NCBI GenBank assembly: GCA_023398495.1
Contig: JAEWSG010000240.1
Location: 1-64,000, forward strand
Source: Bacillota bacterium
GTDB lineage: Bacteria > Bacillota > Clostridia > Acetivibrionales > Acetivibrionaceae
Length of the DNA: 64,000 nt
Reading direction: 5' to 3'
This document shows positions 31,227-40,939 of the stretch, in pieces (position 1 is the stretch's first letter; each line of letters starts with the position of its first letter). The notes under the pieces are model-generated. The model had not been told where the DNA came from. It saw nothing but the letters and a program-made list of their open reading frames with translations, and searched no databases. The position numbers were made by a program, and so were the translations under genes.

Positions 31227-34200
31227 TTATCTTTTAACCTCTTCCATTACAAAAGCCTCAACAACATCGCCCTCTTTAAGGTCATTAAACTTTTCGATTG
31301 AAAGACCACATTCAAATCCCTGTGCCACTTCCTTTACATCATCCTTGAAACGTTTTAGTGAAGCAAGCTTACCTTCATGAACCACAATGCCATCACGAAC
31401 CAACCTTACGTCAGAGTTTCTTGAAACCTTTCCGTCGATAACATAACCTCCGCCAATTGTACCAATTCCTGAAACTTTAAAAATCTGCCTTACTTCAATA
31501 TGTCCAGAAACTACTTCCTTATACGTTGGTTCAAGCATACCTTTCATAGCAGCCTGGACATCTTCTATAGCGTTGTATATTATCCTGTAAAGTCTCAAAT
31601 CAACCCCGGCATCCTTCGCTATTTCTGTAACATTTGTTGCTGGTCTTACATTAAAGCCTATAATTATGGCATTTGATACCTGAGCCAATGTAACATCGGA
31701 TTCGGTAATAGCTCCTACACCACCGTGAACAATCTTTACTCTAACTTCCTCATTGCTGAGCTTCTCGAGGGATTGTTTAACAGCTTCAACTGAACCTTGA
31801 ACATCTGCTTTTACAATTATGTTTAGGTCTTTAACCTTACCCTCTTTTATCTGGTTAAATAAATCATCAAGTGATACTCTTGCAGAAGATTTAAGAGTCT
31901 GTTCTCTTTGCTTTAGTCTTCTCTTTTCAGCTAGCTGCTTTGCTATTTTTTCATCTGTTATAGCATAGAATATTTCTCCGGCTTCGGGTACTTCAGGCAA
32001 TCCAAGAATCTCGACAGGAGTAGAAGGTCCTGCCTTCTTGATTTTATGGCCTTTATCATCAACCATAGCTCTTATCCTACCAACTATTGTACCTGTTACA
32101 ATTGAATCACCGATATTCAAGGTTCCCCTTTGAACTAAAATTGTCGCTGTCGGTCCCTTATCCTTATCAAGTTTTGCTTCAATTACAGTACCTTTAGCCT
32201 GTCTGTTGGGATTAGCTTTAAGCTCCAGCATATCTGCCGCCAAAAGCACCATTTCAAGTAAATTATCAATGTTTACCCTCTTCTTGGCAGATACCTCAAC
32301 GCAAATGGTTTCGCCACCCCACTCTTCAGAAACAAGGCCATGTTCTGTAAGTTCTTGTTTAACTCTGTCAGGATTCGCTCCCGGCTTATCAATCTTATTT
32401 ATTGCTACAATTATAGTAACATTTGCAGCTTTTGCGTGGTTTATTGCTTCTATTGTCTGAGGCATTACACCATCATCAGCAGCAACAACCAGTATGGCAA
32501 CGTCAGTTACCTGTGCACCTCTGGCTCTCATTGCCGTAAAAGCTTCATGGCCTGGAGTATCAAGGAATGTAATATTCCTATTATTTAGCTTAACCATATA
32601 AGCTCCAATATGCTGAGTTATGCCTCCGGCTTCAACATCAGTCACATGAGTTGACTTAATGGCATCTAAGAGTGAAGTCTTACCATGGTCAACGTGTCCC
32701 ATAACAACAACAACCGGCGGTCTTGGCACTAACAAGGATTTATCCTCATCTTCTTCGTCATCAAATAAGATATCTTCCTCGTGTACAACTATTTCCTTCT
32801 CAGCCTTAACTCCAAACTCATCTGCTATTATTGCGGCAGTATCATAGTCAAGCTCCTGATTTAAGGTGGCCAATATTCCCACACCCATTAACTTCTTTAT
32901 AACCTCTGCTGCTGCTTTCTTTAATGATTCAGCAAGCTCTTTTACTGTTATTGTTTCAGGCACCTTTATAGAAGTTAAAACAGCTCTCGGAGGTATATAT
33001 TTCTCCTCCTTTTTGGCTTCCTTTCTAGGTCTTTTGGTTTTCTTCACATCGTCTACGTAGAACTCCTGAAGAATAAAATCGTCCGACAAAACCTGGGACA
33101 CCTCTTTTTTACCAGCAAATACATTTTTATCAGGTTTAGTAATCTTATTGCTCTTGACGCTACCTTTTGTAACGTTTCCTTTTGGTACTTCCTTTTTGAG
33201 TTCTCTTTTTGAATCCTTATCAGAATCTTTATTGTAGAACTCCCTTCTGACTTCAGTCCTTTGAGAACTAACCTCATCTTTTTTTACAGCAGGGTCAACC
33301 TTTGGAATATCTAGAGGCTTGTTGGAAGCAAAATTCGGCTTATTGTTATAACCGCCAGATCTGTTGGAAGAAAAGTTCCTGTCACGATCCTTGTCAAAGG
33401 GTTTGCCTCCTTGTCTGTACTGGTTGTTCTGTCCATTTGGATTCGGACCACTCTGGTTATTTTGCCTGTTGTTTTGATTGTAAGGTGGTCTGCTATTTTG
33501 GTTGTTATAAGGCTGCCTGTTATTTTGATTGTAAGGCTGCCTGTTACCCTCACCACTTGCAGGACGGTTATAACCAGTTTTTGCATCGGAAGGATTTCTA
33601 GGCTGATTATTATCCCTTCGGTTATTAAACCTGTCATTCGGATTACCATTGTTTCTCGGACCATTATAGTTGCTAGGTCTATTCTCCCTGTTGTTGTAAG
33701 GTCTTCTTTCCTGAACATTATCAGGTCTTTTTGTTTCTTCAGTATTAACAGCAGCCTCTCCAGCATTGCTTGCCAATTTAGGTTCCTGCTTTGGAATAAT
33801 TTCAGTCTTAACTGCCTCAGTGGTGGTTGTCTGCTCAACATTAGCTGAATCAGTACCAGAATCAGTTCTTGCAATCGAACCCTTAACAGGTTCGTCACCA
33901 ACATGTGGTGCTTTGGTCTCTTTGTTCTGGACAGCAACTGTATCCTTTTGTTGTTCTTTAGATACTTCTTTATGAGTATCAATGGTTTCATGTGTGTTTA
34001 CTATTTTCGTAACCTCCTGTTTCTTTTCAACTTCTAGAGGCCTCTTGAATTCAGGTTTAGTTTCCCTGACAAATCCGGGCCTTAGTCCTGAATTTGAAGT
34101 TGCAACTTTAACAAAATCATTTCTCTTATTTTTTGAAAACTCACGGTTGTCAACTCTTTTTGCTGAGTTCTTGTTATTATCACTCTTTGTACTTCTGACC

Positions 34201-34496
34201 TCATTTTCCGAGTCCACTATTATTTCCGTTGTTCTTATAATTCTCGGAGCATTTTTTGCTTCTTTTCTACTATCTTTATTTTCATTGGTGTGAATTGCCT
34301 GCAAAATTTTCTTTTCTTCGTTTTCTTCCTTATGCTTGATAACACCAATATGATCATATAAAGCTTCAAGCTCACGCTCTTCCAACAAACTCATATGATT
34401 TTTAACGACAATATTTATTTCCGCCAACTTTTCCATGAGCCTTTTGCTGGTTGTATTCATTTCCTTAGCGAGTTCATATACTCTCATTTTCGTCAA
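31227..34496 (-). CDS. infB: Translation initiation factor IF-2
   Basis: 1089-aa GTPase that positions initiator tRNA. N-terminal IF2 domain MRVYELAKEMNTTSKRLMEKL, a long variable linker (to about residue 470) with an Asn/Gln/Arg-rich part (RPYNNRENRPSN, QNNRQPYNNQN), a second IF2N domain (VKELAESLKKAAAEVIKKL), then the G domain: VMGHVDHGKTSLLDA, DTPGHEAFTAMRARG, NKIDKPGANP, and C-terminal domains 2-4. Longer than many homologues (about 700-900 aa) because of the linker. TTG 34496 is preferred: GGGGGTG sits 7 nt upstream, while the ATG at 34487 is 16 nt away. It overlaps the ylxQ gene by about 20 bp. Confidence 0.95.
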   Translation of the reverse strand: MTKMRVYELAKEMNTTSKRLMEKLAEINIVVKNHMSLLEERELEALYDHIGVIKHKEENEEKKILQAIHTNENKDSRKEAKNAPRIIRTTEIIVDSENEVRSTKSDNNKNSAKRVDNREFSKNKRNDFVKVATSNSGLRPGFVRETKPEFKRPLEVEKKQEVTKIVNTHETIDTHKEVSKEQQKDTVAVQNKETKAPHVGDEPVKGSIARTDSGTDSANVEQTTTTEAVKTEIIPKQEPKLASNAGEAAVNTEETKRPDNVQERRPYNNRENRPSNYNGPRNNGNPNDRFNNRRDNNQPRNPSDAKTGYNRPASGEGNRQPYNQNNRQPYNNQNSRPPYNQNNRQNNQSGPNPNGQNNQYRQGGKPFDKDRDRNFSSNRSGGYNNKPNFASNKPLDIPKVDPAVKKDEVSSQRTEVRREFYNKDSDKDSKRELKKEVPKGNVTKGSVKSNKITKPDKNVFAGKKEVSQVLSDDFILQEFYVDDVKKTKRPRKEAKKEEKYIPPRAVLTSIKVPETITVKELAESLKKAAAEVIKKLMGVGILATLNQELDYDTAAIIADEFGVKAEKEIVVHEEDILFDDEEDEDKSLLVPRPPVVVVMGHVDHGKTSLLDAIKSTHVTDVEAGGITQHIGAYMVKLNNRNITFLDTPGHEAFTAMRARGAQVTDVAILVVAADDGVMPQTIEAINHAKAANVTIIVAINKIDKPGANPDRVKQELTEHGLVSEEWGGETICVEVSAKKRVNIDNLLEMVLLAADMLELKANPNRQAKGTVIEAKLDKDKGPTATILVQRGTLNIGDSIVTGTIVGRIRAMVDDKGHKIKKAGPSTPVEILGLPEVPEAGEIFYAITDEKIAKQLAEKRRLKQREQTLKSSARVSLDDLFNQIKEGKVKDLNIIVKADVQGSVEAVKQSLEKLSNEEVRVKIVHGGVGAITESDVTLAQVSNAIIIGFNVRPATNVTEIAKDAGVDLRLYRIIYNAIEDVQAAMKGMLEPTYKEVVSGHIEVRQIFKVSGIGTIGGGYVIDGKVSRNSDVRLVRDGIVVHEGKLASLKRFKDDVKEVAQGFECGLSIEKFNDLKEGDVVEAFVMEEVKR

Positions 34497-34827
34497 TATT
34501 TTCACCCCCGCATCCATCATTGACACTACTATCAATCATTTCCATTAACCTTTTTGAAAAGCCTTTATCCAATATCGCTACCACCGACCTTATATTTTTA
34601 CCTGTAAATTTGCCTAACAGGTCTTTTTTACCGAATATCCGAATTTCGATGTTCCTGAACATACAAGCATCTTTGAATTTCTTTTTTGTATTTTGTGAAG
34701 CATCATCAGCAACAACAATTAAGCTGACACCCGGTCCCTTTAATGCTCTCTCACAGGTTTCCTCACCCGATACGAGTTTTCTTGCTTTTGTTGCCAGTCC
34801 CAGAAAAGAGTACACTTTATCCGTCAT
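34474..34827 (-). CDS. ylxQ: YlxQ, L7Ae-family RNA-binding protein
   Basis: 117 aa L7Ae/L30e/Gadd45 fold: FLGLATKARKLVSGEETCERAL, LIVVADDAS.NTKKKF, GKFTGKNIRSVVAILDKGFSKRL. Homologues bind K-turn RNA. ATG 34827 follows GGAGGAAGGTA. The start overlaps the ylxR end by 11 bp and the end overlaps infB, the usual nusA-ylxR-ylxQ-infB order. Confidence 0.92.
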   Translation of the reverse strand: MTDKVYSFLGLATKARKLVSGEETCERALKGPGVSLIVVADDASQNTKKKFKDACMFRNIEIRIFGKKDLLGKFTGKNIRSVVAILDKGFSKRLMEMIDSSVNDGCGGENIDENESI

Positions 34828-35092
34828 TACCTTCCTCCATTTCATTTTCCAAAGTTGAGTATACCTCTGGGCTTATAGGAGTTTCAAAAGCTTTTTCAAA
34901 GCGTTTAGCTTTTCTGGCCTTTTGGAAGCACTCGGTACTTTTACAAATGTACGCTCCTCTTCCAGCTTTTTTTCCGGTAAAATCAACGGATATATCATTT
35001 TCCTTATTCCTAACTACCCGAATAAGTTCCTTCTTGGGCTTCATCTCCTGACATCCAAGGCACATTCGCATAGGAACCTTCTTCTGCTTCAA
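34817..35092 (-). CDS. ylxR: YlxR, nucleic-acid-binding DUF448 protein
   Basis: 91 aa. RMCLGCQEMKPKKELIRVVR and GRGAYICKSTECFQKA are the DUF448 signatures. It forms a small basic RNA-binding fold. It sits between nusA (104 bp upstream) and ylxQ. Confidence 0.93.
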   Translation of the reverse strand: MKQKKVPMRMCLGCQEMKPKKELIRVVRNKENDISVDFTGKKAGRGAYICKSTECFQKARKAKRFEKAFETPISPEVYSTLENEMEEGNDG

Positions 35093-35195
35093 TATAAATC
35101 ACATCCTCAGTTTCAAGTTTAAACCAATTCTTTAAGGCCATTTAGCCCCTCTTGATTTTAAGGACATTTGCCTTGCGAATTTCAAGAATTAAAGT

Positions 35196-36311
35196 CTATA
35201 TATCTTCATCCGGCTCATCTTCAGAAAATGCCGATTGAAAACTGCCATCAAAGTTAAGAAGCTGCTGCTCAATAGTTGCTCTGAGCTGCGACTCACTCTT
35301 TATATCTATTTTCCAACCAGTCAGCTTTGCAGCTAATCTGGCATTTTGACCTTCTTTACCAATAGCCAGAGACAATTGAAAGTCAGGGACTGTAACTTTT
35401 GCACTTTTCTCTTCCTCATTAATATCCACTCTTACAACCTTAGCAGGACTTAAACTGCTTGAAATATAGTCATGTGCATTGCTGCTCCACTTGATTATAT
35501 CAATTTTTTCTCCCCTAAGCTCATCAACAATTGTCTGAACCCGTGTACCTTTCTGTCCAACACATGCACCCACCGGATCAACATTATCTTCTTTAGAGTA
35601 TACCGCTATTTTAGTCCTTGACCCTGGCTCTCTTGAGATACTCTTAATTTCAACAACACCCTCATGTATTTCAGGAACTTCCAGCTCAAAAAGCCTCTTT
35701 ATCAGCCCTGGGTGTGTTCTTGAGACCATGATTTGAGGACCTTTTGTAGTCTTTTTCACTTCAATAACGTATACCTTTATTCTGTCATTAAAATTATATT
35801 CTTCTCCAGGTATTTGCTCTGTAGGTGCCAAAACAGCTTCTGTCTTCCCAAGATCAATGATAACGTTCTTCTTTTCAGTCCTCTGAACAATTCCTGTAAC
35901 TATTTCAGCCTCTTTATTGGAAAACTCATCAAAAATTATTCCTCTTTCGGCTTCCCTAAGTCTCTGCACAACTACCTGTTTTGCAGTCTGTGCAGCTATT
36001 CTTCCGAACTTCTTAGGTGTAACCTCTACCTCAGCCATATCCTCTTCGTCAAGTTCCGCATTAATCTTTTTGGCATTTTCAATAGATATATCCATAAACT
36101 CATTTTGAGGGTCACTTGTAACCCTTTTTAAAGCATATACCTTAAAATCACCTGTTTGCCGATCAATAGACACACGGACATTCTGAGAAGAACCAAAATT
36201 TCTCTTATATGCAGAAATAAGGGCTGCCTCTATAGCCTCAATTATTATATCTTTTTCAATTCCCTTCTCTTTTTCCAACTGTTCTAACGCATGAATCAAA
36301 TCTGAACTCAT
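35196..36311 (-). CDS. nusA: Transcription factor NusA
   Basis: 371 aa. N-terminal RNAP-binding domain (1-125, including EAALISAYKRNFG), S1 domain (about 134-200, EIVTGIVQRTEKKNVIIDLGKTEAVLAPTEQ region), and two KH domains (DPVGACVGQKGTRVQTIVDELRGEKIDII; FQLSLAIGKEGQNARLAAKLTGWKIDI). No acidic C-terminal repeats, as usual for Gram-positives. It controls pausing and termination and precedes ylxR in the classical operon. Confidence 0.97.
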   Translation of the reverse strand: MSSDLIHALEQLEKEKGIEKDIIIEAIEAALISAYKRNFGSSQNVRVSIDRQTGDFKVYALKRVTSDPQNEFMDISIENAKKINAELDEEDMAEVEVTPKKFGRIAAQTAKQVVVQRLREAERGIIFDEFSNKEAEIVTGIVQRTEKKNVIIDLGKTEAVLAPTEQIPGEEYNFNDRIKVYVIEVKKTTKGPQIMVSRTHPGLIKRLFELEVPEIHEGVVEIKSISREPGSRTKIAVYSKEDNVDPVGACVGQKGTRVQTIVDELRGEKIDIIKWSSNAHDYISSSLSPAKVVRVDINEEEKSAKVTVPDFQLSLAIGKEGQNARLAAKLTGWKIDIKSESQLRATIEQQLLNFDGSFQSAFSEDEPDEDI

Positions 36312-36364
36312 TTAAGAACCTCCTATTCTTTTTCTGATTCAAATATCCTTTCAACCCGACGATA

Positions 36365-36829
36365 CTAAAACTTAATAACTCTCCTGACCATCGCTACCGA
36401 ATCTCTTTCAAATTCCATATTGCTCTTGCCATCTATTTTAATAGTTATTATATTGTCTATCAAACCAAGCAATTCTCCTTCAAAAATCTTCCTACCATCA
36501 ATCGGTTTAAACACTTTTACTTCTACAAGCTCACCTTTAAATCTTTCGAAATCGGAATCCTTCTTAAGAGGCCTATCCAACCCTGGGGAAGATACTTCTA
36601 AGAAATAGCTCTGATCAATAGGATCTTTTTTATCTAAAATATCGCTAATCTCTTCGCTAACAAGCTTACAATCGTCTATCATAATACCACCAGGTTTATC
36701 TATATAAATACGGAGATACCAGTTGGTCCCTTCCTTTATAAATTCAACATCTACAAGTTCAAAAGAGTGGCTGGATACTACAGGATCTGCAAATTCAGCA
36801 ACAATCTCTTCAATTTTCTTCTTAACCAT
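36365..36829 (-). CDS. rimP: RimP, ribosome maturation factor
   Basis: 154 aa. ELVDVEFIKEGTNWYLRIYIDKPGGI, DCKLVSEEISDILDK and FLEVSSPGLDRPLKKDSDFERF are diagnostic. The C-terminal Sm-like domain ends with MVRRVIKF. ATG 36829 is preferred (GGAGGATG just upstream) over one 6 bp earlier. First gene of the nusA-infB operon; 438 bp of spacer precede it. Confidence 0.96.
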   Translation of the reverse strand: MVKKKIEEIVAEFADPVVSSHSFELVDVEFIKEGTNWYLRIYIDKPGGIMIDDCKLVSEEISDILDKKDPIDQSYFLEVSSPGLDRPLKKDSDFERFKGELVEVKVFKPIDGRKIFEGELLGLIDNIITIKIDGKSNMEFERDSVAMVRRVIKF

Positions 36830-36983
36830 AAACATCCTCCATTATTAAGCCAAAGGAACTATTCCCAAACAAGTACACTAAGACAATCAATCCCGTTCAA
36901 GCTAAGTACATTAATTAAATTCCTCAAAGCAAAATATTTACATGCATCACTGTATGCATAGCTATCAACTTATCAATAATACG

Positions 36984-37008
36984 AAAGAGTGGGTACGACC
37001 CACTCTTT
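36984..37008 (-). terminator. Hairpin after ispG
   Basis: AAGAGTGGGT ACG ACCCACTCTT, a 10-bp stem flanked by A and T residues, between ispG and rimP. On the minus strand it is followed by TTCGTATT, so the U-tract is weak, but it probably separates the rpsB-ispG run from the rimP operon. Confidence 0.6.
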
Positions 37009-37115
37009 ACCAGCTAGTTCCTATACGCATTAATCCAAAAGTATTATAACACTATTATTTGTAATTATCAACATTTTATTAGTTTTTATTAAAAATATTT
37101 ATTAAATCCTTGGAA

Positions 37116-37222
37116 TTATAGATGAAAAACTCTAAAACTAAAATTAATGGACGTTTTTCATCTAAATTAGATAACGTTTAAATGATATATAGATTTAACT
37201 TTAGTGAACATTATCTATATAA
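37116..37222. repeat. Dispersed structured repeat A, copy 2
   Basis: Close match to 25634-25752: same perfect stem GATGAAAAAC/GTTTTTCATC and a second stem AGATAACGTT/AACATTATCT in which one C-G is replaced by a wobble-compatible pair. It lies between ispG and the hairpin at 36984. The remaining 36836-37115 spacer holds no gene. Confidence 0.8.
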
Positions 37223-37267
37223 ATCACAAAAATAATTATACATTGGAAAATTTGAAATCTCTCCAAT

Positions 37268-38332
37268 CTACAACTTATGTATTTCCTTTAAAAACTCTTC
37301 TACTGCACGCTCCTGAGGGATTTTTCTTATAATCTCTCCCTTTTTAAAGAGAAGCACCTCACCTTTACCGCCTGCAATACCTATGTCTGCTTCTTTTGCC
37401 TCACCAGGACCATTCACTGCACATCCCATAACTGCAACTTTTATATCTTTGTCGACCCCGGAAAGCTTCTCTTCAATTTGACCCGCAATACTGATGAGAT
37501 CAACCTGACACCTTCCACAAGTAGGACATGATATAAACTCTACTCCACCTTTTTTTATTCCTAATGAATGCAAAATTACGTTCCCAGCCCTTATTTCCTC
37601 CACAGGATCACCTGTCAAAGACACCCTGATGGTATCACCCATACCTTCGGCCAGAAGACATCCCAAACCTACTGATGACTTAATAGTTCCCTTATATACA
37701 GTTCCTGCCTCAGTAACACCTATATGCATGGGGTAATTAGTTTTTTCAGACATCTTTCGGTAGGCAGCAATTGTCATAGGAACATTTGAAGCTTTTAAGG
37801 AAAACACTATGTCGTAAAAATCCAATTCTTCCAGTATTCTTGCATGACTCAGTGCACTTTCCACCATAGCCTCAGGATTTACACCGCCGTATTTCACCAT
37901 TACATCCTTCTCTAGCGAACCGGAATTTACACCTATTCTTATGGGAATATTCCTCTTCTTAGCAACTTCAACCACCATTCTGACTCTATCCTTATCTCCG
38001 ATATTTCCCGGATTAAGACGTATTTTATCCGCCCCATTTTTCATACAGGCTATAGCAAGACGGTAATCAAAGTGTATATCTGCTACCAGAGGAATATTAA
38101 TAGCTTTTTTAATTTCTTTTACTGCCTCAGCAGCCTCATTGTCAGGTACTGCAATTCTCACAATGCTGCAACCCGCAGCCTCTAATCTCCTTATCTGATC
38201 TACAGTAGATAAAACATCCCTGGTATCTGTATTTGTCATTGACTGTACAGTAATCGGAGAATCGCCTCCGATAAAAGTATCTCCAACACGTATTTTTCTA
38301 GTTTTTTTTCGTTTTATATAATCTCTATCCAT
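37268..38332 (-). CDS. ispG: IspG, HMB-PP synthase (MEP pathway)
   Basis: 354 aa Fe-S enzyme converting MEcPP to HMBPP. TIM-barrel part: GGDSPITVQSMTNTDTRD, VADIHFDYRLAI, KIRLNPGNIGD. The 4Fe-4S ligands lie in SCPTCGRC (about 266-273) and GCAVNGPGEAKEADIG. ATG 38332 follows AAGGAA by 7 nt; an ATG 36 bp earlier overlaps rseP without RBS support. It ends the rpsB-ispG run; dxr of the same pathway lies two genes upstream. Confidence 0.96.
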   Translation of the reverse strand: MDRDYIKRKKTRKIRVGDTFIGGDSPITVQSMTNTDTRDVLSTVDQIRRLEAAGCSIVRIAVPDNEAAEAVKEIKKAINIPLVADIHFDYRLAIACMKNGADKIRLNPGNIGDKDRVRMVVEVAKKRNIPIRIGVNSGSLEKDVMVKYGGVNPEAMVESALSHARILEELDFYDIVFSLKASNVPMTIAAYRKMSEKTNYPMHIGVTEAGTVYKGTIKSSVGLGCLLAEGMGDTIRVSLTGDPVEEIRAGNVILHSLGIKKGGVEFISCPTCGRCQVDLISIAGQIEEKLSGVDKDIKVAVMGCAVNGPGEAKEADIGIAGGKGEVLLFKKGEIIRKIPQERAVEEFLKEIHKL

Positions 38333-38367
38333 TTTAAGTTCCTTCAATTTAAAATTATTTAAGAACA

Positions 38368-39660
38368 CTAAAAATTAAACCCGAACAACCTCGCAAAATC
38401 ATTAATCGATATAAATATGGAAAATCCTATCAATATGAAAAAACCAATTGTAGTTATTATAGCTTCTTTTTCTATAGGGATAGGCTTTCTTCTAACCGCC
38501 TCAACTGCCAACAAAACCAACTTACTTCCGTCAAGAGCCGGAAATGGTATCAGGTTTGTAGCTCCAACAGCCACACTAATAAAAGCTGTGAGTTCTAAAA
38601 TTTTCATCACTGCATCCAACCATGTAGTTGTACTTTGAACAGCATCATTCATAGTGCTTACTATGCCAACGGGCCCCATCATATCGGCAAAGGTAGCTTT
38701 GCCTGTAACCAACCAGGACAGTGTATAGGCTACGTTCCTTGTATTACAGTAAGCAAACAGAACTCCTTGCTTTAATGAAGCTAAAAATCCACCTTTTACA
38801 TATTCAAAACCCATTCCGATGAAGTACTGCTCCATAGTTGTGTCTTCCTTTGGTGTTGCCTGCAAAACTACTAACTCTCCACCTCTTTCAACGGTTATCT
38901 CCAACTGTTTATCCCTGTTTTCCTGCAAAATGTTCTTAATATCATCAATACTAGCAACCTCAGTATCGTTTAATTCCAATATTTTGTCTTCTGCTTTCAA
39001 ACCTGCCAGGTCCCCAGGACCACCTTTGGTAACATTCCCGACTATATTTGTCTCATCTCCACTCGGAGAAAATCCAAGCATAAATCTTTTTTCCGAGGGT
39101 TTAACTTCAGGTTCAAGGTGAAATTCAAGTATTTCATCTCCCCTCTTAACCTTTACCTCTGTCGGTTCCCCTTTTGATATATATAAGAATTGAAGAAAGT
39201 CCATGGGCTGATATACACGTTTATTGTCATACTCCACTATTTCATCACCAGTCCTTATACCAGAAGTATAAGCAGGTGAATTATTCACCACCTCACCCAC
39301 ATGCGTTGTCTGAAAACCGCTTATTGAGTAAAATATAGTTATAATAACAAGTGCAGAAATAATATTGGCAAGGGGTCCTGCAGCAATTACCGCCGCTCTG
39401 ACCCAAACGGGTTTTTTATAAAAAGCGTTTTCACTATCAGACTCTTCGTCTTCACCTTCCATCTTAACATAGGCAAGTATCGGAAAAAGCCTTATTGAGT
39501 ATGTGGTCTCACCTCTGGTAATACTAAACAATTTGGGTCCTACGAATAGAGAAAACTCATCAACCCTTATCTTTGAAAGTTTTGCAACAATAAAGTGCCC
39601 AAGTTCATGAATAATCAAAATAAAGTTGAATGCGAGTATTATCATTAATATTTTCATCAT
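38368..39660 (-). CDS. rseP: RseP/RasP site-2 metalloprotease
   Basis: 430-aa intramembrane zinc protease that cleaves anti-sigma factors and signal peptides. First TM with HELGHFIVAK (zinc motif HExxH, residues about 18-22), two PDZ domains (VNNSPAYTSGIRTGDEIVEYD; VTKGGPGDLAGLKAEDKILELND) where many Firmicutes homologues have one, and the third zinc ligand region NLIPFPALDGSKL (LDG). GGAGG is 7 nt before the ATG. Standard place between dxr and ispG. Confidence 0.95.
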   Translation of the reverse strand: MMKILMIILAFNFILIIHELGHFIVAKLSKIRVDEFSLFVGPKLFSITRGETTYSIRLFPILAYVKMEGEDEESDSENAFYKKPVWVRAAVIAAGPLANIISALVIITIFYSISGFQTTHVGEVVNNSPAYTSGIRTGDEIVEYDNKRVYQPMDFLQFLYISKGEPTEVKVKRGDEILEFHLEPEVKPSEKRFMLGFSPSGDETNIVGNVTKGGPGDLAGLKAEDKILELNDTEVASIDDIKNILQENRDKQLEITVERGGELVVLQATPKEDTTMEQYFIGMGFEYVKGGFLASLKQGVLFAYCNTRNVAYTLSWLVTGKATFADMMGPVGIVSTMNDAVQSTTTWLDAVMKILELTAFISVAVGATNLIPFPALDGSKLVLLAVEAVRRKPIPIEKEAIITTIGFFILIGFSIFISINDFARLFGFNF

Positions 39661-39787
39661 AGCTAAGCCTCCTAATTTACTTTAAGTATATACTATTCCT
39701 CTCAGAAAGTCTGTCCTTTTGGCAAACTTTTGTTTCAAAAATATTACTTAAAAAACTTTATATATTCAAGTTATTCAATAAATACAC

Positions 39788-40927
39788 TTAAATATTCATA
39801 TTTCTAACCATTTGTCTGGCCCATAAATCAGCTTCAACAATATTTTCAAGGGTTGGTTTTTCAATATTGCTATGTATGGCCATTACATTTTCAATTATCT
39901 CAGGTATATTTACAAATCTGATTCTTTCCTTTAAAAATAAGCCGACCACCTCTTCGTTTGCTGCATTCATAACAGCCGGCATTGTTCCACCTTTCTCCAG
40001 AGCTTCAAAAGCTAATCTCAGGCATGAAAATGTTTTCATATCCGGTTCCTCAAAGGTTAACTCTCTAGATCTTAACAGGTCCAACCTGGAAAAACTATTT
40101 GGTTTTCTGTCCGGATATGTAAGTGCAAATTGAATTGGAAGCCGCATATCAGGCAACCCTAACTGAGCTATTATAGAACCGTCAACATACTCTACCATCG
40201 AGTGAATTATGCTTTGTGGGTGTACAATAACTTCTATACGATCAATACCGAATAACCACTTGGCTTCTATTACTTCCAACCCTTTATTCATTAGCGTTGC
40301 AGAGTCAATAGTAATCTTACTTCCCATGCTCCAGTTCGGGTGTTTGAGTGCATCCGCCAAAGTTACCTTTTCAAGGTCTTGTGACGTCTTTCCCCGAAAT
40401 GGTCCACCTGAAGCAGTCAATATTATTTTTGATATATCCACTATATTATTACCCATTAAACTCTGAAATATTGCAGAATGTTCACTATCAACAGGAAGAA
40501 TATCCACTCCCATTTTCAATGCTTCACTCATAACAATCTGACCTGCGGTTACAAGGGTTTCCTTGTTTGCCAAAGCAATATTCTTTTTATTCTTTATAGC
40601 TTCCATTGTAGGAATTAATCCTGCAATACCAACTATGGAAGTAACTACTGTATCAATAGTCTCAATTGAAGCAACCCTCTTAAAACCTTCAACACCGCTG
40701 ACAACTTCAATTTTAAGATCTGACATTCTTTGTTCTAGAACTTTTGCCAGCTTTTCATCTCCAACCGCAACAACCTGAGGTAAAAATTCCCTAGCTTGTT
40801 CTTCAAGTTTATCTATGCTTGTATTAGCAGCCAAACCTTCTACCTTTAGCTTAAGATTTCTTGCCACATCAAGTGATTGGACTCCTATTGACCCTGTTGA
40901 TCCCAATATGGAAATTGATTTAGTCAT
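39788..40927 (-). CDS. dxr: DXP reductoisomerase (MEP pathway)
   Basis: 379 aa. Converts DXP to MEP with NADPH. ILGSTGSIGVQSLDV (Rossmann, 6-20), NIALANKETLVTAG, LPVDSEHSAIFQ, LTASGGPFRG, HPNWSMGSKITIDSATLMNKGLEVIEA and PDMRLPIQFALTYP. It supplies isoprenoid precursors for the undecaprenyl carrier used by uppS two genes upstream. Confidence 0.97.
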   Translation of the reverse strand: MTKSISILGSTGSIGVQSLDVARNLKLKVEGLAANTSIDKLEEQAREFLPQVVAVGDEKLAKVLEQRMSDLKIEVVSGVEGFKRVASIETIDTVVTSIVGIAGLIPTMEAIKNKKNIALANKETLVTAGQIVMSEALKMGVDILPVDSEHSAIFQSLMGNNIVDISKIILTASGGPFRGKTSQDLEKVTLADALKHPNWSMGSKITIDSATLMNKGLEVIEAKWLFGIDRIEVIVHPQSIIHSMVEYVDGSIIAQLGLPDMRLPIQFALTYPDRKPNSFSRLDLLRSRELTFEEPDMKTFSCLRLAFEALEKGGTMPAVMNAANEEVVGLFLKERIRFVNIPEIIENVMAIHSNIEKPTLENIVEADLWARQMVRNMNI

Positions 40928-40939
40928 TTGCTTTTCTCC

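Noticed and set aside
32100..34000. Several overlapping ORFs inside infB
   Set aside because: Frame shadows of the conserved IF-2 G domain and of the Asn/Gln-rich linker.
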